Source: Narthecium ossifragum
Lineage: Eukaryota > Streptophyta > Magnoliopsida > Dioscoreales > Nartheciaceae
Reading direction: 5' to 3'
DNA: 64,000 nucleotides
Assembly (NCBI GenBank): GCA_963920575.1
Contig: OY986968.1
Coordinates: forward strand, 1,565,001 to 1,629,000
The position numbers and the translations under genes are program-made. Shown in pieces: positions 23,446-35,900 of the stretch. Positions within the stretch are counted from its first letter, which is position 1; each line of letters starts with the position of its first letter. The notes beneath the pieces were generated by a model, which saw only the letters and a list, made by a program, of their open reading frames with translations, was not told the origin of the DNA and did no database searches.

Positions 23446-25721
23446 TCACACGCTGACCATCTCCACTTCGGACTTGCCGTCGCTCTCTTTCCCATCCTCC
23501 TCCTTGGGGGTGCTCCCACAGTAGGTGAAGTAGAGGATCAGCTGCATGAGCCCGAACAGCGTTCCAAGGCCGTTGGGGATCTGCATGCACGTACAATTAA
23601 CAATACCAGATCGATTACGTAACGTAACGTGTGTGTGTATATGTTTCATTCAAGAGATCGAAGTGATTATTAAGTGGATCATCCATCATCAATGGATAAT
23701 ATATATGTATGGTACCGTGATGAAGATGTCGAAGCGGATGAGAGCATAGGATGTCCAGCACACGCCGTTGAGGAAGCCGACCAGGGACAGGAAGAACGGC
23801 ATGTACTTCACGCTTCTCGTCTGGATCACCAATTTCTGCACAAAAAGAAAAGAGGCTGGGCGGGTAACAATTAATAATGCCTTCCATCATTTGCAACAAT
23901 GATGCCTGCTATCCAAAAGAATGATACAATTTTTGAGGTGCCCACCAACATTGGCACCAATAAGTAGAAAAAATGATTATATGTCGACGCCACGTGGCTC
24001 TGCAAGTTGGCGACTACACTTGGCGGTCCGGCATTGGCGAAGTATTGCAACGATGTGTCATCCCACATCAGCTACCTGGGGCCGCCTACTCAAATGTTTT
24101 GGTTTGGATAAATATCATTTAAATTCCTATATTGCTTTTTAGTTGAAAATCTCAGTAGGATCTTGAATAATAATATGAGAGCAAGCGACTTATAGACCCC
24201 ACTTTTGTTGATGTCGCTCGGCATGACATCGCTGCACCACTTTGGCGCCGCGGAGGCGGCCACGTCAAGTGTGCATAATAATGCACACCCAACCGAAACG
24301 TGGATGTGCATCCTATCATAGCTCCTGCTATCCTACATCAGAAATTTCATCTAAAACACATTGTTTAGAAGACCAAGACCGGCCACAGTCCCCATATCAG
24401 GTCATATGCCATTATAGGCGCCTATCCAATCAATGCTCGATTTGGCATTGCATCAGCGGAGACCATGACATTATCAGGTCACATCTTTGGATCACTCGAT
24501 CGATACTCAGATATATCTTTATCCTTGAATGATTATATTCATGATGAATTAAAACCAGCCAATATACTAAATGCTATGAACCAACCACCACCAGATTCAT
24601 GACCAAATGCATCCTATATAGATGAATCTTTGAGTTGAGAATAAGAGCTCACCATGACGGCCAGCGGCGAGGCATACATGCAAGTGCCGAAGATGACACA
24701 CAGGATTCCGACGATGAGCGACCGGGTGTGATGTGTGTGAGATATGGTGAGCACCACCGCCACCACCGCCGTCATAAACGCCAGCTCTCCCGCCAGTATC
24801 TTCACCACCTTCATCTGCAGATATCTCATCCAAATACCTCAAACCAATTAATTCAAACCCAACCAATCCAATAGAACATTGATATTGTGATAAGGGTACG
24901 GACGCGGAGGGCCTTGGGGGCGTAGGCGAAGAAGATGGAGATGTAGATGGACTCTAAGATGAGGCCGGCGCCGTTGATGGTGACGACGAGGATGCTGTTG
25001 GGGTGCACGACGGGGAGGCCGTAGAACACCCAGAGCATGCAGTTGAGCAGCGTCGCCAGGTACGGCACCGGCGAGAACTGCTCCACCGCCTTCTGCTTCC
25101 ATATCTTTACAAACGTCGGCCTGCATATATATATACATATATTTATCATCCAAACCCAAATCTCTAATATTTCAAATTAAAACATAGAAAATTGCCAAAT
25201 TTTTGCCTCCAAATTTGACATCCAAACCAGAATCTCTACGAAAAATTGGGGGAAATTTGATTGATAACTTTTTAGCATCAAAATTAATCCCAGATAAACG
25301 TGGAAGCTGAAGCCTAGGTGGGAATCGATTCCATTCTCGATTCGATTCCTATAGGTAATTCCCTTATGTATTCCCCCAAGCTCCCGAGTCCTGAACGTTT
25401 CCTCCACGTTTCCTCTTCAAACGGGTATGGGATGTGTGATCGAGGTGGTTAGAGAGAGGGGGGTGTCTTACACTGGAGCGAGAAATAGGCCGAAGGAGAT
25501 GACATTGCCTGAAAACAAGAAGAAAAAAAAAAAGAAATCATTGCTCGTCAGGTTCCACGTAAGAAATCATGACTAGCTCGACGAAACACTCAAATCGGGA
25601 GCTAAAAATGGTCTAAAAAACTTGGAAATAAACGAGATCTGGGTAGGGATTAGGGTTCTTTCTTGATCTCCTGCTTACCTATAACGCCGACAACGTTACG
25701 AGCTTCGTCGGCGGTCACCAT
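23446..25721 (-). CDS. SWEET: Bidirectional sugar transporter, SWEET family (6 exons)
   Basis: Minus-strand exons 25721-25679, 25508-25472, 25120-24904, 24814-24653, 23835-23716 and 23580-23446 join to 237 residues, the normal SWEET length with the normal six-exon layout. Two MtN3 three-helix repeats (about residues 8-97 and 130-215) are linked by helix 4. Visible landmarks are [18 protein letters not shown] in helix 1, [14 protein letters not shown] with N76, MYASPLAVM and [10 protein letters not shown] with N196. N76 and N196 correspond to the paired pocket asparagines of the family. The short charged tail ends EVEMVSV. N-terminal and helix 2 wording ([15 protein letters not shown]) points to clade II (SWEET4-8), whose members mostly move hexoses across the plasma membrane. 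The donor of exon 3 (CGC|GTCCGT) is chosen because only it keeps phase with the next exon. The clade call is by eye. Confidence 0.93.
23836..24652 (-). other. Enlarged SWEET intron 4 with a GC-rich block
   Basis: This 817-bp intron contains a GC-rich stretch at about 23935-24310 unlike the rest of the introns. It includes the hairpins GGTGCCCACC-GGCACC and GTGTGCATAATAATGCACAC. It could be a small transposon, but I find no matching termini. Confidence 0.35.
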
Positions 25722-26430
25722 TTTCTTCGATTAGCCTAGAAAATGACACAGAAACCAGAAGAACTCGTGCGCCTTAGGGTTCCATTCATCCGATTTCCAA
25801 GTTTTCTTCAACAAATTCAAGACTAAAAGGCGACTAAGATCCACTTCTTAGGCACGATTAGAGATAGAAAACCGAATTAAATGAGCGAAAAAATCTAGGA
25901 AACGAGACTAAAACGAGAAGAAAAGTTAGAATTAGGGTTCTAGGGTTCCATCATCCACTATTCCAAGTTTTCTCAAACAAATTCAACAAAAAAGCAAATG
26001 AAATGACCAGAAAAAGATCGAGATCTCATAATAACCCGATCAAAAGACGGAAAAAAAAAAATCGAATCATTAGAACCTAAAAGAACAGGAGAAGATCTCG
26101 AGAGAGAGGGCGGCGGCGCCGTGGCGATCGAAGCAAAGTGTGCGTCCCGACCTCTCTCTCTCTCTGTCTCTCTCTCTCTTCTCTTCTCTCTCTCAATGCT
26201 CTTCGAATGCATGGGGAAAGGAAAAGAGGCGGGAATAAATAGCGCCTACCCTATTGGGCGGAGGGTATTTTGGTCAAAATTCTGTGGATAAAAGTAATGG
26301 CGTTCGAAGGGCCCTTGACCCGAGTCCGCCGCGACAGAGCGGCATTTCCTTATGAAGAATGATCCGGGTCCCGGGTCCCGGGTCCCGGGTCCTCCCAGAA
26401 GGTGGAGGACCCGATCCACTCTTAATAAGG
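25722..26430 (-). promoter_or_regulatory. SWEET leader and promoter region
   Basis: The leader is purine-rich on the minus strand, with a GA/CT tract at about 26150-26195. A TATA-like TATTTATT, read on the minus strand, lies at about 26233-26241. A short tandem of palindromic GGGTCCC units (four copies, 26364-26393) lies about 640 bases upstream of the ATG. Confidence 0.4.
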
Positions 26431-26432
26431 GA

Positions 26433-26553
26433 ATTAAGATAAGGTTAGCATATCCTTATTCCTATTTAATGAGTGTTGTATCGGCCCACCTATTATTGGG
26501 AAGGTCCAGTGCAACACTCATTAATAGCAAGGATATGCTAAACTTATCTTAAT
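26433..26553. mobile_element. Foldback MITE with about 45-bp arms
   Basis: The left arm ATTAAGATAAGGTTAGCATA continues through ATCCTTA to TTAATGAGTGTTGTA. The right arm is its near-perfect reverse complement, TGCAACACTCATTAATAGC to ATGCTAAACTTATCTTAAT. The loop is about 30 bases. A single arm of the same family recurs at about 29250-29292. Confidence 0.7.
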
Positions 26554-26937
26554 ATATATATATAAACTATGCGAGCCCCTGTGTCACCGGGGCACGAGCA
26601 ATCACCATTCCATTACTTACTTCATATGACTTCATTTTGATCGCATGATATATCCGGGTTTAACTTTGATCATGCATTCATATCCGCTGATAGGATCTAC
26701 TAGATCTTATATAATAGACTAGTGGATCCCCGTGCAAATTGCATGGTTTACCAATCACACCCACCTCTCTCATTATCTCTTCCGTAACCACTCCCACCAC
26801 ATCCAACTCTTCATATAACTAAGTTCGTGTGATGAGGGTGATTCTAAACTATCATATATAAATTTTCTAAATTCTTATAGGCCGTCCGACGTAAATAAAA
26901 TCATGTCTTATATAAAGTTATATTAGATCAGATTAGA
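26554..26937. other. Intergenic, AT-rich
   Basis: I see no gene or recognisable repeat here. Confidence 0.6.
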
Positions 26938-27329
26938 TATACACACCAATGAAAATTTACAATTTTACACAATTATTTCTAAATTTACAAGCTTATCTCA
27001 TAAAACCTTAAAAAAATAACATATTTATCATTCCATTACATCTTGTTAATAAAAGTAACCTGGTCATGGTTTAACTCCAACCGTGAAATGTCTTAAATAC
27101 CTTTGTTTCTATTAAAGATATATAACATATCAAAGTCTATATACCTAAATTATACACGCATCATCACGTCAGGGAAAGCTCCGGGCACCAATATATGTTT
27201 GATCCTAGGGTACGACAAATAGGGAACCCACGATTTGCTTCCCTCGTAGCTGCCGCTACTATAATGATTTTGATCCACGTGAAAGAATGAGAGTGACGGG
27301 AAGGCCTCATCGGAGAAGACTAGGGTATA

Positions 27330-28014
27330 AGAGCATCCGCAGCAAACTCCCGTAAAAGAATTAAAAGCTCTATTTTATAGGTGCTGCAATGTGTTTTAGG
27401 TCAAAATCCTCTCACATCAACTCTTCTAAAATAGAGTTTTTGACTACAAAAGATTCATTACTTTATAATAAAATATGGTATTTATGTTTTTCTTTAATTC
27501 ATTCTCCAAAGTCATTTGTATATTTTTTTTAATTCATTCTCCCATATTGTATAATGAATAAGAAATAATAAGATATTACAATTTTCATATTGTAATAATT
27601 TCAAGTAATAATAAATTACTATTATATAGTTATTTAATAATAAAATGTGACTTTTTAACTTTTCAAAAAAGATTCTCAAAACACATTTATCATTTTATCT
27701 CTTCTCCAATGAAAAAGAAATAATAATACATTGAGATTTCCAAATTTTTAATATTTGTATTTAATATATATTACTATTATGTAGTTATTTGAATATATAA
27801 CTATTCTCAAATATATTTATGAATATAATATGACCAATGGATAAGAAATAGAAAATATAAAGAATGAATGAAGATATTAATATTTAAGTCTAATAGAGAA
27901 TGGTTTTGAGTATCTGATACAGTGTTGTTGGATAGAGAATCTGTAACCTAGAGAAATTGCTTTTTTTTACTGTATTTTAGAGGATTTGTTAAGAAGAGCA
28001 CATGTGGATGCTCT
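27330..28014. mobile_element. Nested MITE with AGAGCATCC termini
   Basis: The left end AGAGCATCCGCAGCAA and right end CACATGTGGATGCTCT are imperfect inverted repeats. The interior is very AT-rich without a coding frame. It lies inside MITE copy 1 and directly abuts the next element. Confidence 0.6.
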
Positions 28015-29043
28015 AGGTTATGTTTGGTAACACTTTTGATCCAGGAACCGGAATGGGAATTCCTTAAAACAAGGAATTCAAAGTGTTTGGTTGCACTATT
28101 GATCCAGGAACCGAAATTGAAGTTCCTGTATTTAAGGGAACTCTAGATTCCCGAATTTGATATGGGAATCCAGAGTTCCCTATACGCATGAACTCTCATT
28201 TCATGAAATGTACATGAATACCCTTTATCTTTGTTTGATTAAACTGATCAAACGGCTAGGATCAATCTTAAAAATAATTTTATTTCTTTCTCTTATTTAT
28301 TAATAATATTATTTCTTTCTCTTATTTATTAATAATATTTCAAATAATATTAATAATCTTATTTCTTTCTCTTATTTATTAATAATATTTCAAAAAATAT
28401 TAATAAACTTATTTCTTAATAATTTCCTAATAATAAATAATAAATAATAATTCTTTATCTTATTTATTAATAATATTTCAAATAATACTAATAATATTAT
28501 TTATCTCTTATTTATTAATAATATTGCAAATAATATTAATAATATTATTTCTGTATTATTTATTAATAATATTTTCAAATAATAATAATAATAATATTTC
28601 TCTAATATTTATTAATAATATTTTAAATAATATTAATATTCTTATTTCTTTGTTTTATTTATTAATAATATTAGGAACTCTCATATTAATAATCTTATTT
28701 CTTTCTCTTATTTATTAATAACATTTCAAATAATAATCTGATTCCTTTCTCTCATTATTAATAGTGTTTCATCCAAATAAGTCACGATTATGCAAATACA
28801 TATACATACAGAAATATATTTGTAAATCTATGCTATTAGAGTCAGGGGTATTTTGGTCTTTAATTTATATTCCCATTTCAGTTCCTATGTTTATTATGTA
28901 TACCAAACACTTGTAAGTTTCATTCCCATTCCAGTTCCTTGACGTATCAAACAACCACAATTCCTTTCCAGTTTCCGTTCTCATTCTCAATCCCGTTCCC
29001 ATTCCCGTTCTCATTCCAATTCCTTTGCAACCAAACGTGACTT
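28015..29043. mobile_element. Nested non-autonomous DNA transposon, about 1.0 kb
   Basis: AGGTTATGTTTGG at the left and CCAAACGTGACTT at the right are inverted at 10 of 13 positions. Both subterminal regions carry repeats of the type GGAACCGGAATGGGAATTCC. The core is an AT minisatellite. It has no transposase frame; the open frame at 28524-28718 is low-complexity Asn/Ile/Leu. Confidence 0.6.
28271..28745. repeat. AT-rich minisatellite
   Basis: At least eight degenerate units of about 50-60 bases are seen, each containing TTTCTTTCTCTTATTTATTAA followed by TAATATTTCAAATAATATTA. They form the core of the 28015-29043 element. Confidence 0.75.
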
Positions 29044-29293
29044 TAAAAGTCACTTCACCCATCATTGTTATCCCCAAACAGCTCCAAGGGGAATACTCCC
29101 GGATATTCAACGGAAAAGTTACTCAAGGGATAATCAAATAAATATAATATGTTTTATAAGATAACCTTGTAAATTTTGAAAATTTATGGATAATTAAGTA
29201 AAATTGTGAGTTTTTAGGGCCTATTTTTGCCCTTCCTAAAAAATAGGTGGCCCAATACAACACTCATTAAATAGCAAGGATATGCTAACCTTT

Positions 29294-29884
29294 TATATAC
29301 ACACACACATGAAAACTTATGATTTTACATAATTATCCCTAAATTCTTAAAATTTACAAGCTTATCCCATAAAACCTTAAAAAATAACATATTTATCATT
29401 TTGTTACATCTTGTTAATAAAAGTAACATGTTCAACTCCAACCCAAGGATGCGAAATGTCTTAATGCCCTTGTGTTTATTAAAGAGACATAAGATATCAA
29501 AGTCTATATATCTAAATTTTTCACACACTATCACGTCACGGAAAGCTCCAGCCACCGATATATGTTTGATCCATAGGGCACGAAAAATAGGGAGCCCACG
29601 AATTGCACCCCTCGTAGCTGCCGCTCCTATAATGATGTTTGATCCACGTGAAGAACAGGGGTGAGGGGGAAGGCCTCATCGGAGAAGATGATGGCATAAA
29701 AGTCACTTCACTCGCCACTATTAGCCCTGAATGGCTTCAAAGGGAAGGGAATATTCCTCGGATATTCGATGGAAAAATTACTCAAGGGATAATCATATAA
29801 ATATGATATGTTTTCATGATAACCTTGTGAATTTTGAAAATTTAAGAATAATCGTGTAAAATTGTGAGTTTTCAGAGATATATA
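29294..29884. mobile_element. MITE copy 2 (intact), about 590 bp
   Basis: The left end runs TATACACACACACATGAAAA, then TTATGATTTTACATAATTAT. The right end, TAATCGTGTAAAATTGTGAG then TTTTCAGAGATATA, is its approximate inverse over about 60 bases. The interior matches copy 1 closely and provides the empty site GGCATAAAAGTCAC for the insertion found there. It codes for nothing recognisable. Confidence 0.7.
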
Positions 29885-30566
29885 CGTAAATTCTTCATTG
29901 GGAATTGGCTCCGTTTGGTTGGTTGGGTAAGATGAGAAGGGCATAAAATTTGGCTGCTCTTTATGAATAAGAGAGATATTTGGTCCGAAAATATGGATGA
30001 GGTGGTAGAAATATCTTAGATAAAGAAAAAAAGTATTTCGTTGTAGAATATGAGATAAATGAAATTGATGTTTGTTTCTTGTTATCAAATGCTAATTAAG
30101 AATACTCTCATATAAATATATATATATATATTTATATATAGGGAAAGATAATATTGGGAGAGTATTAACGACGAAGATGGATGCTTTAGATCAGTACATA
30201 ATAGTAAAAATCTGTGTATAAACCATGGAACAATATATATTTGAGGATTACTGTGATGTTTTTAGAAAAATTTACATATTAATTCAGCTATATTTTTGAT
30301 TTCACAACTTATGGCTGTTTTTTTTTTCCGTTACAAAATAGGCTATTTGCATGTGGAATAAATCATGACTTATAAGTAACTAGTACTCACCTGTGCCTCT
30401 GACACAGTTTTTAGTTATTACTAATATAAAATTTTAACAAACTCTCTGTAGTTTGTCTGGTTAGATGGTTGGGTTGACCTGTAAGTGGTCCAGGGTTCAA
30501 AGGTTGGTCATAGCTTTTTGTTCACTGCCACCATAAAACATAGCCAATAAAACTTTGGATATATAA

Positions 30567-30610
<44 letters not shown>

Positions 30611-31925
30611 GTCTTAGTATTAGCATAAGATAATATTAATAGAACTTAGGTTGATATGAATTAATGCAGCTTTATATAAAGCAAACTTAGAGAATATATA
30701 TAAAGAAACTTAGGGGATATGAATTAATGCAGGTTAACCGAAACTGCTCCTTATAAGGTTGATGGTTATTGACGAAAATGACATGTTTTGTAATGAAAAT
30801 ATGAAGCGGCCATAGATTGCAAAACCAATAATATTTTTCCTCGAAATTTATTAAATATCATATTTCATGATATAGTTTTGACAATATTATATTTCAATCT
30901 AAAACATAAGAATTCGGACGGTGCCAGTCCCGGGGTCCCCAAGGAACATGTCCCAAACTTCACTCGAGCGGGACTTAGATCGAGCCGAATCCAAATATTA
31001 TAGTTGATCAGGTCAGGTCAGGTCTACGCGTTATCTTAGACCCAATCATATCAACATCAATCAATCGTTAGTTCACTATCGAGCCAAATTGTCATTGAAA
31101 ACGTACCAATATACCTCAATATCAACATAGCTTAATTAATGATCACGAATGAACATGGAAGTCAGAGAGCCTGCAAAAATCAGCTGGATGATGACATAAT
31201 CGATGAACATCTTTATTGTAAAATAAGGGATCATTCCCGTAATAAGCTGTCACGTTCAATTGTAATATATATATAAACTAGACATGTGTGCACGGAAGAT
31301 GAGTTTTGATCTGATTTATATGTCACGTTATAAATATCATTTTTACAAAATAAATAAGTCAAAAAACACTTTATATCATGTAGTTTCATGGATCACATAA
31401 CATTCTACTACCATTATCTTTGAAAATCACATAAAACTATCATATAGTTTCAAACACATGGTAACTTAGTCCAAACCAACAGACGTCGTTATGCTGAGTC
31501 ACGACAAACCGGTTATTGTGCTTAATTTTGACTGGCCAAAAATACTAAGGTCTTATAATGGCTATTATAACATCCAAAAAAAATGATATCATGGGTCTAT
31601 ATAAATCATCATTCTTTCTCTTAATTATTCCAACAGACATCAGCCATTAACCAAGACAAAAAAAATAAAAAAACGTATATATAGTTCCTTTCGTAAATCT
31701 AAGTGACCTTGGAATTAACTCCAAATGAAGGTGAATTTTTTTTTAAAGAAATATGGGATAAAATATGTTATTCAGAATAAATGTGAGATATGATATTAGA
31801 CCTAAACATTAACATATAGTTTACCTCATAAATATATGTGACCATGGAATTTAAAACAACTATGGAATTTGGAGGTCATGACATCTAATTATATAAGGTT
31901 ATAGGGGGTTATACGTAAATAACTG
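29885..31925. other. Intergenic, AT-rich
   Basis: No gene is supported. Apart from the SINE-like stretch and its (TAA)n tail, listed separately, the region is AT-rich filler with small A/T runs. Confidence 0.6.
30430..30610 (+). mobile_element. Possible SINE with (TAA)n tail
   Basis: TGGTTAGATGGTTGGG (near 30458) resembles a Pol III A box. GGGTTCAAAGGTTGG (near 30491) resembles a B box at the right spacing. The stretch ends in a (TAA)n tract at about 30569-30610, as some plant SINEs do. The B box is imperfect and no target duplication was found. Confidence 0.35.
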
Positions 31926-32973
31926 CCTATAATAGAGGGTAGATAGTTCTACGCTGACTAAAGAACTGGCAAAGCTGGCAAAAAGAAGAAGAAGACTCTC
32001 GCGAGCTTAATAATTAAGCTCGCAAGCTTCGTCCAAAGAGCATTCCATGTTCACATGTATGCTGGACGAACTTTTGCTCATCTAAAGCTGGGTTTTTTCC
32101 AACCTAACTTATTGTTTTCTCTCCATCTTTCATTGCACCAAGAGAAGCCTTTCTTATTAGTCGTTGTCACGTTCGCAGGAGACCCTTATAGGAGGAGATT
32201 GATGGGAGGTGAGGTGGGGCCTGTTACAGCCTTTTGGGCATATTGGATTCTTGTTGGAATTGCCGGTTGTTGCTGCTTTTGAATGAGTGTTGCATCGAGC
32301 TGGCAAGTTTAGGGAGCTTAGATAGGGATTTTTGCGATCTTGGGTTTGTTTGTTTGGGCCTTTTGTTGGTGTTCGCTTGACAAAGATGGGTTTTTGAGGT
32401 AGCTTACACCAGAAGATATCCAAATATTTCTGGAATTTCTGGTCAGAAGAAGCTTTTGGGATCTTGGTCTTGCTTGGATTGGCCGTTTGATGATGTCGGG
32501 TTAAAAAGGTTGGGATTTTTTGGGCGGCTTTTAGGTCTTTCAATCAGAGTCTTGTCGTGGATTTGGTTTTTGAGGTTTTGTTCAAGGGGATGTTCCTGTG
32601 ATCTCGCTTGGATTGGCCCCTTGGTGGAGAAAAGATAGGATTTTGAGCTGGTCTACAAGGGAGATTTGTGTTTGTTTGTTTGTGGTCTGGGCTTTTAGGT
32701 TTTACTCCTAGGTTTTACTTGTTTCAACTTATTCTCCCCTTCTGGAGATCTGGGTTCTATCCATTGCCTTCTTTAATCCTGGTGAGTGCCTGAAACATCC
32801 AAAAATTTCATATATATCCTCTGATTTTAAGCTATATTTGTCATTTTATTCCTCCATAGGGTTCTTGATGAGAAATAAAGGAAGGAAGCCACTGGAATGT
32901 CTGTTCTTGATTTATTTGAAGATTTGAGTTGCATGATTTTGAGCTGATATTTAGTAGAGATTTTGTGGGGGAG
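31926..32973 (+). promoter_or_regulatory. PERK promoter, leader and leader intron
   Basis: A TATA-like CCTATAATAG lies at about 31926-31935. A perfect 23-bp palindrome (GCGAGCTTAAT, A, ATTAAGCTCGC) lies at 32002-32024. The leader is T/G-rich. A likely 5' UTR intron runs 32782-32859 (GTGAGT to CATAG). Small open frames (for example 32055-32282) could act as upstream ORFs but show no family similarity. Confidence 0.45.
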
Positions 32974-35900
32974 ATGGCATCCCCTCCATCTTCATCCACT
33001 TCTTCTGCATCACCCAAGTCTCAGCCCACTGCCACTTCTGACCCTCCAACATCTCCCAACTCTCCGGCGCCGCCTTTGTCGCCTCCCATAATACCATCTT
33101 CCCCTCCCCCTTCCCTCACCGCTCTACCAATTACTCTTCCAACATCACCACCACCGGCAGCTCAACCACCGCCCAATCCACCACCACCCATAGCGTCCGC
33201 TCCACCACCGCCAGTAGTGTCCGCTCCACCACCGCCTGTAGCATCCGCTCCCCCGCCTTCCGTGAATTCGCCACCCCCGACCTCCCCTCCCACTCCCTCA
33301 CGAACTTCACCATCGACACTAATCACACCAGCATCACCTCCACCACCAGTGGCCAATCCTCCTACAATTTCCCCTCCACCACCAGCGGCTAATCCTCCTA
33401 CAATTTCCCCTCCACCACCTGTGGCTAATCCTCCTTCAATTTCCCCTCCACCACCTTCGTTGCCACTATCACCTCCCCTGGCTCCTTCAGTCTCGCCACC
33501 ACCTCCAGTAGAATCTCCGCCTACATTTGTACCTCTGCCATCGCCTGCTAAGGCTAAACCGCCAAAGAGCTCATCCCCATCACCACCAATTCAAGATTCC
33601 CCTCCTCCATCGGAATCTCAAACTCCGCCTTTGGCTCCGTCCACATCTCCACCTAAGTCAAAGCCACCATCAGCTGGGCCTAAGCCACCTTCTTCTCCTC
33701 CCAGAAATTCTTCTGGTAGTCTACCTCCCACCACACCCACAGTAGCATCTCCAACAACTCCATTAGGGCCTTTACCAATCAGCCCAAGTGCCAACAAGTC
33801 ATCCAATTCTTCTGCAAGCGATGTTGGAGGACCAGGAGATGGCAACTTCGGAGGAGGACGAGGTGGGAATTCCACTGCAACAGCAGTAGCTGTTGGTGTT
33901 GTGGTTGGTCTCTTGGTGCTGAGTTTGGCAGGAGCCGCCATATGGTTTCTCAGGAAAAAGAAAAAGGCGGGTAGTAATTATGCAGGGGGCTATGTAATGC
34001 CATCGCCACTTCCATCCTCCCAAATTTCAGGTAATGTCTGGTTTTCTAGGTCCATTTCTGTTGTTCTTTGCTGCTAATATAACTATTATTACATTCTTCC
34101 TTAGTATTGCGCAATAAACCTGTAAACATCAAGCGCTAAATTCTGAGCTCAAAACAATTTTTTTCTCTCTAAGAGACTACTAATTGTAAATGTCAGATAG
34201 GCCCTTTTGTCTCTTTGGGCGTTGTGCTCACAAAGGTTGGCTTTCTTTGTCAGAGTCGACTTATTTGGCGTCCCCAACAGCTCCACTTATGAACCAGAGA
34301 GTTGGAAGTCAAGGGCTTTCCTACTCGTCGTCTGAAGCAGGGATGGGCAATTCAAAATCATGGTTTTCTTATCAAGAACTATTTGCGATTACAGATGGAT
34401 TCTCATCTAAAAATCTCTTGGGTGAGGGTGGATTTGGTTGCGTCTACAAGGGACGCCAACAGGATGGAAGAGAAGTGGCTGTGAAACAACTTAACATTGG
34501 TGGTTCTCAAGGGGAGCGTGAATTCAGAGCAGAAGTTGAGATAATTAGCAGAATACACCATCGGCATCTGGTTTCGCTTGTAGGGTACTGCATTGCTGAG
34601 AACCAAAGATTGCTCGTCTATGATTATGTGCCCAATAATACTCTTTATTATCACCTTCATGGTATGATGTTTTCTTTTCCCAAAACCTACTTTATGAGCA
34701 TGAGTTTGCCAGTCACTGCTAGCAGATTTCACAAGATTTTCCATTTCTTAATCCTGAGAAGAGGCCTTTATCTTTCATGATTTGCTTTCCTAGGGGAAGG
34801 AACACCGGTTATGGATTGGGCAACAAGGATTAAAGTTGCTGCTGGCGCTGCTCGTGGAATAGCATACCTGCACGAAGATTGTAATACCTTTCTCTTTTCC
34901 AAACGTCCTGTGTTCTATTCCTTAAGGCAAAGCATTTAGTTTTAACTAGAACTGTTCACACATATACTCTTTACTTCATTCAGGCCATCCACGGATTATC
35001 CACAGGGATATAAAGTCCTCAAATATTTTGTTGGATGACAACTTTGAAGCACAGGTTAAATACTATATACAAATTGCATTTTAGATGGCCTTGATGCTCT
35101 TATTCGTTCCAGCTTTTGCTAATAGTTCAGTGTCTCTTTTTCTATAAGGTCGCTGATTTTGGGCTTGCGAAGCTCGCAATGGATGCATGTACACATGTGA
35201 CGACACGGGTCATGGGCACATTTGGGTATGTGGACCAAGAAATTAGGACCTTGATAACTAGAAAATGAAGAACCACTCATTTCACATCTGTTGGGATTAC
35301 AAGGCATTTTTTGATGACTGATGTGCAATTTTCTTCTTCCAGATATTTGGCACCAGAATATGCATCGTCTGGCATGTTAACAGATAAGTCTGATGTTTAT
35401 TCTTTTGGGGTTGTGCTTTTAGAGATTATCACTGGAAGAAAGCCTGTTGATTCATCTCAGCCAGTTGGAGATGAGAGTCTAGTTGAATGGGTATGTTCTA
35501 CTTTCCTGTCCATTTATTTTGTTTCATGATAGTTAGCGAGTTCAATTAACATTGGACATTGTTTGTTATGTTGCTTGTACTTTTCCAAGATGTTCGGGAA
35601 AATGGAGTAAACATGTGCAGCAAAGTTATCAGTGTGTTGGAAACTCGAAGGGTTATTTTAAAGCCATAATTTGGGGGTTAAGAATGGGCATTGTTAGAAT
35701 ATGAAAAAATTGTGGAGTTTAGAACCTCTTGCTGGTAAAGTACGTTACGGCTGATTGCTAGCAAGCCCACTGGATATCCTCAAGTCTCCATCTCCTCTTC
35801 TTGAGTAGTCATTTTGATATCGATTCACCAAGACAGGACCATCTAACTTCTACCTGATCTATATCATGAACTAAACCTCACAACCTTCATGATTGATGTG

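Larger units (their letters stand above)
26938..29217. mobile_element. MITE copy 1 (long TIRs), interrupted by a 1.7-kb insertion
   Basis: The left part (26938-27330) and the right part (29044-29217) together match the uninterrupted copy at 29294-29884. The ends are inverted repeats of roughly 60 bases: left AATTTTACACAATTATTTCT, right TAATTAAGTAAAATTGTGAG. The internal block shared with copy 2 includes ACGTCA-GGAAAGCTCC and CTCGTAGCTGCCGCT. The insertion is bordered by TAA on both sides (27328-27330 and 29044-29046). Confidence 0.7.

Noticed and set aside
32055..32638. Two small open frames in the PERK leader
   Set aside because: There is no family similarity, and they lie upstream of a probable leader intron. 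They could be upstream ORFs, but I cannot support separate genes.
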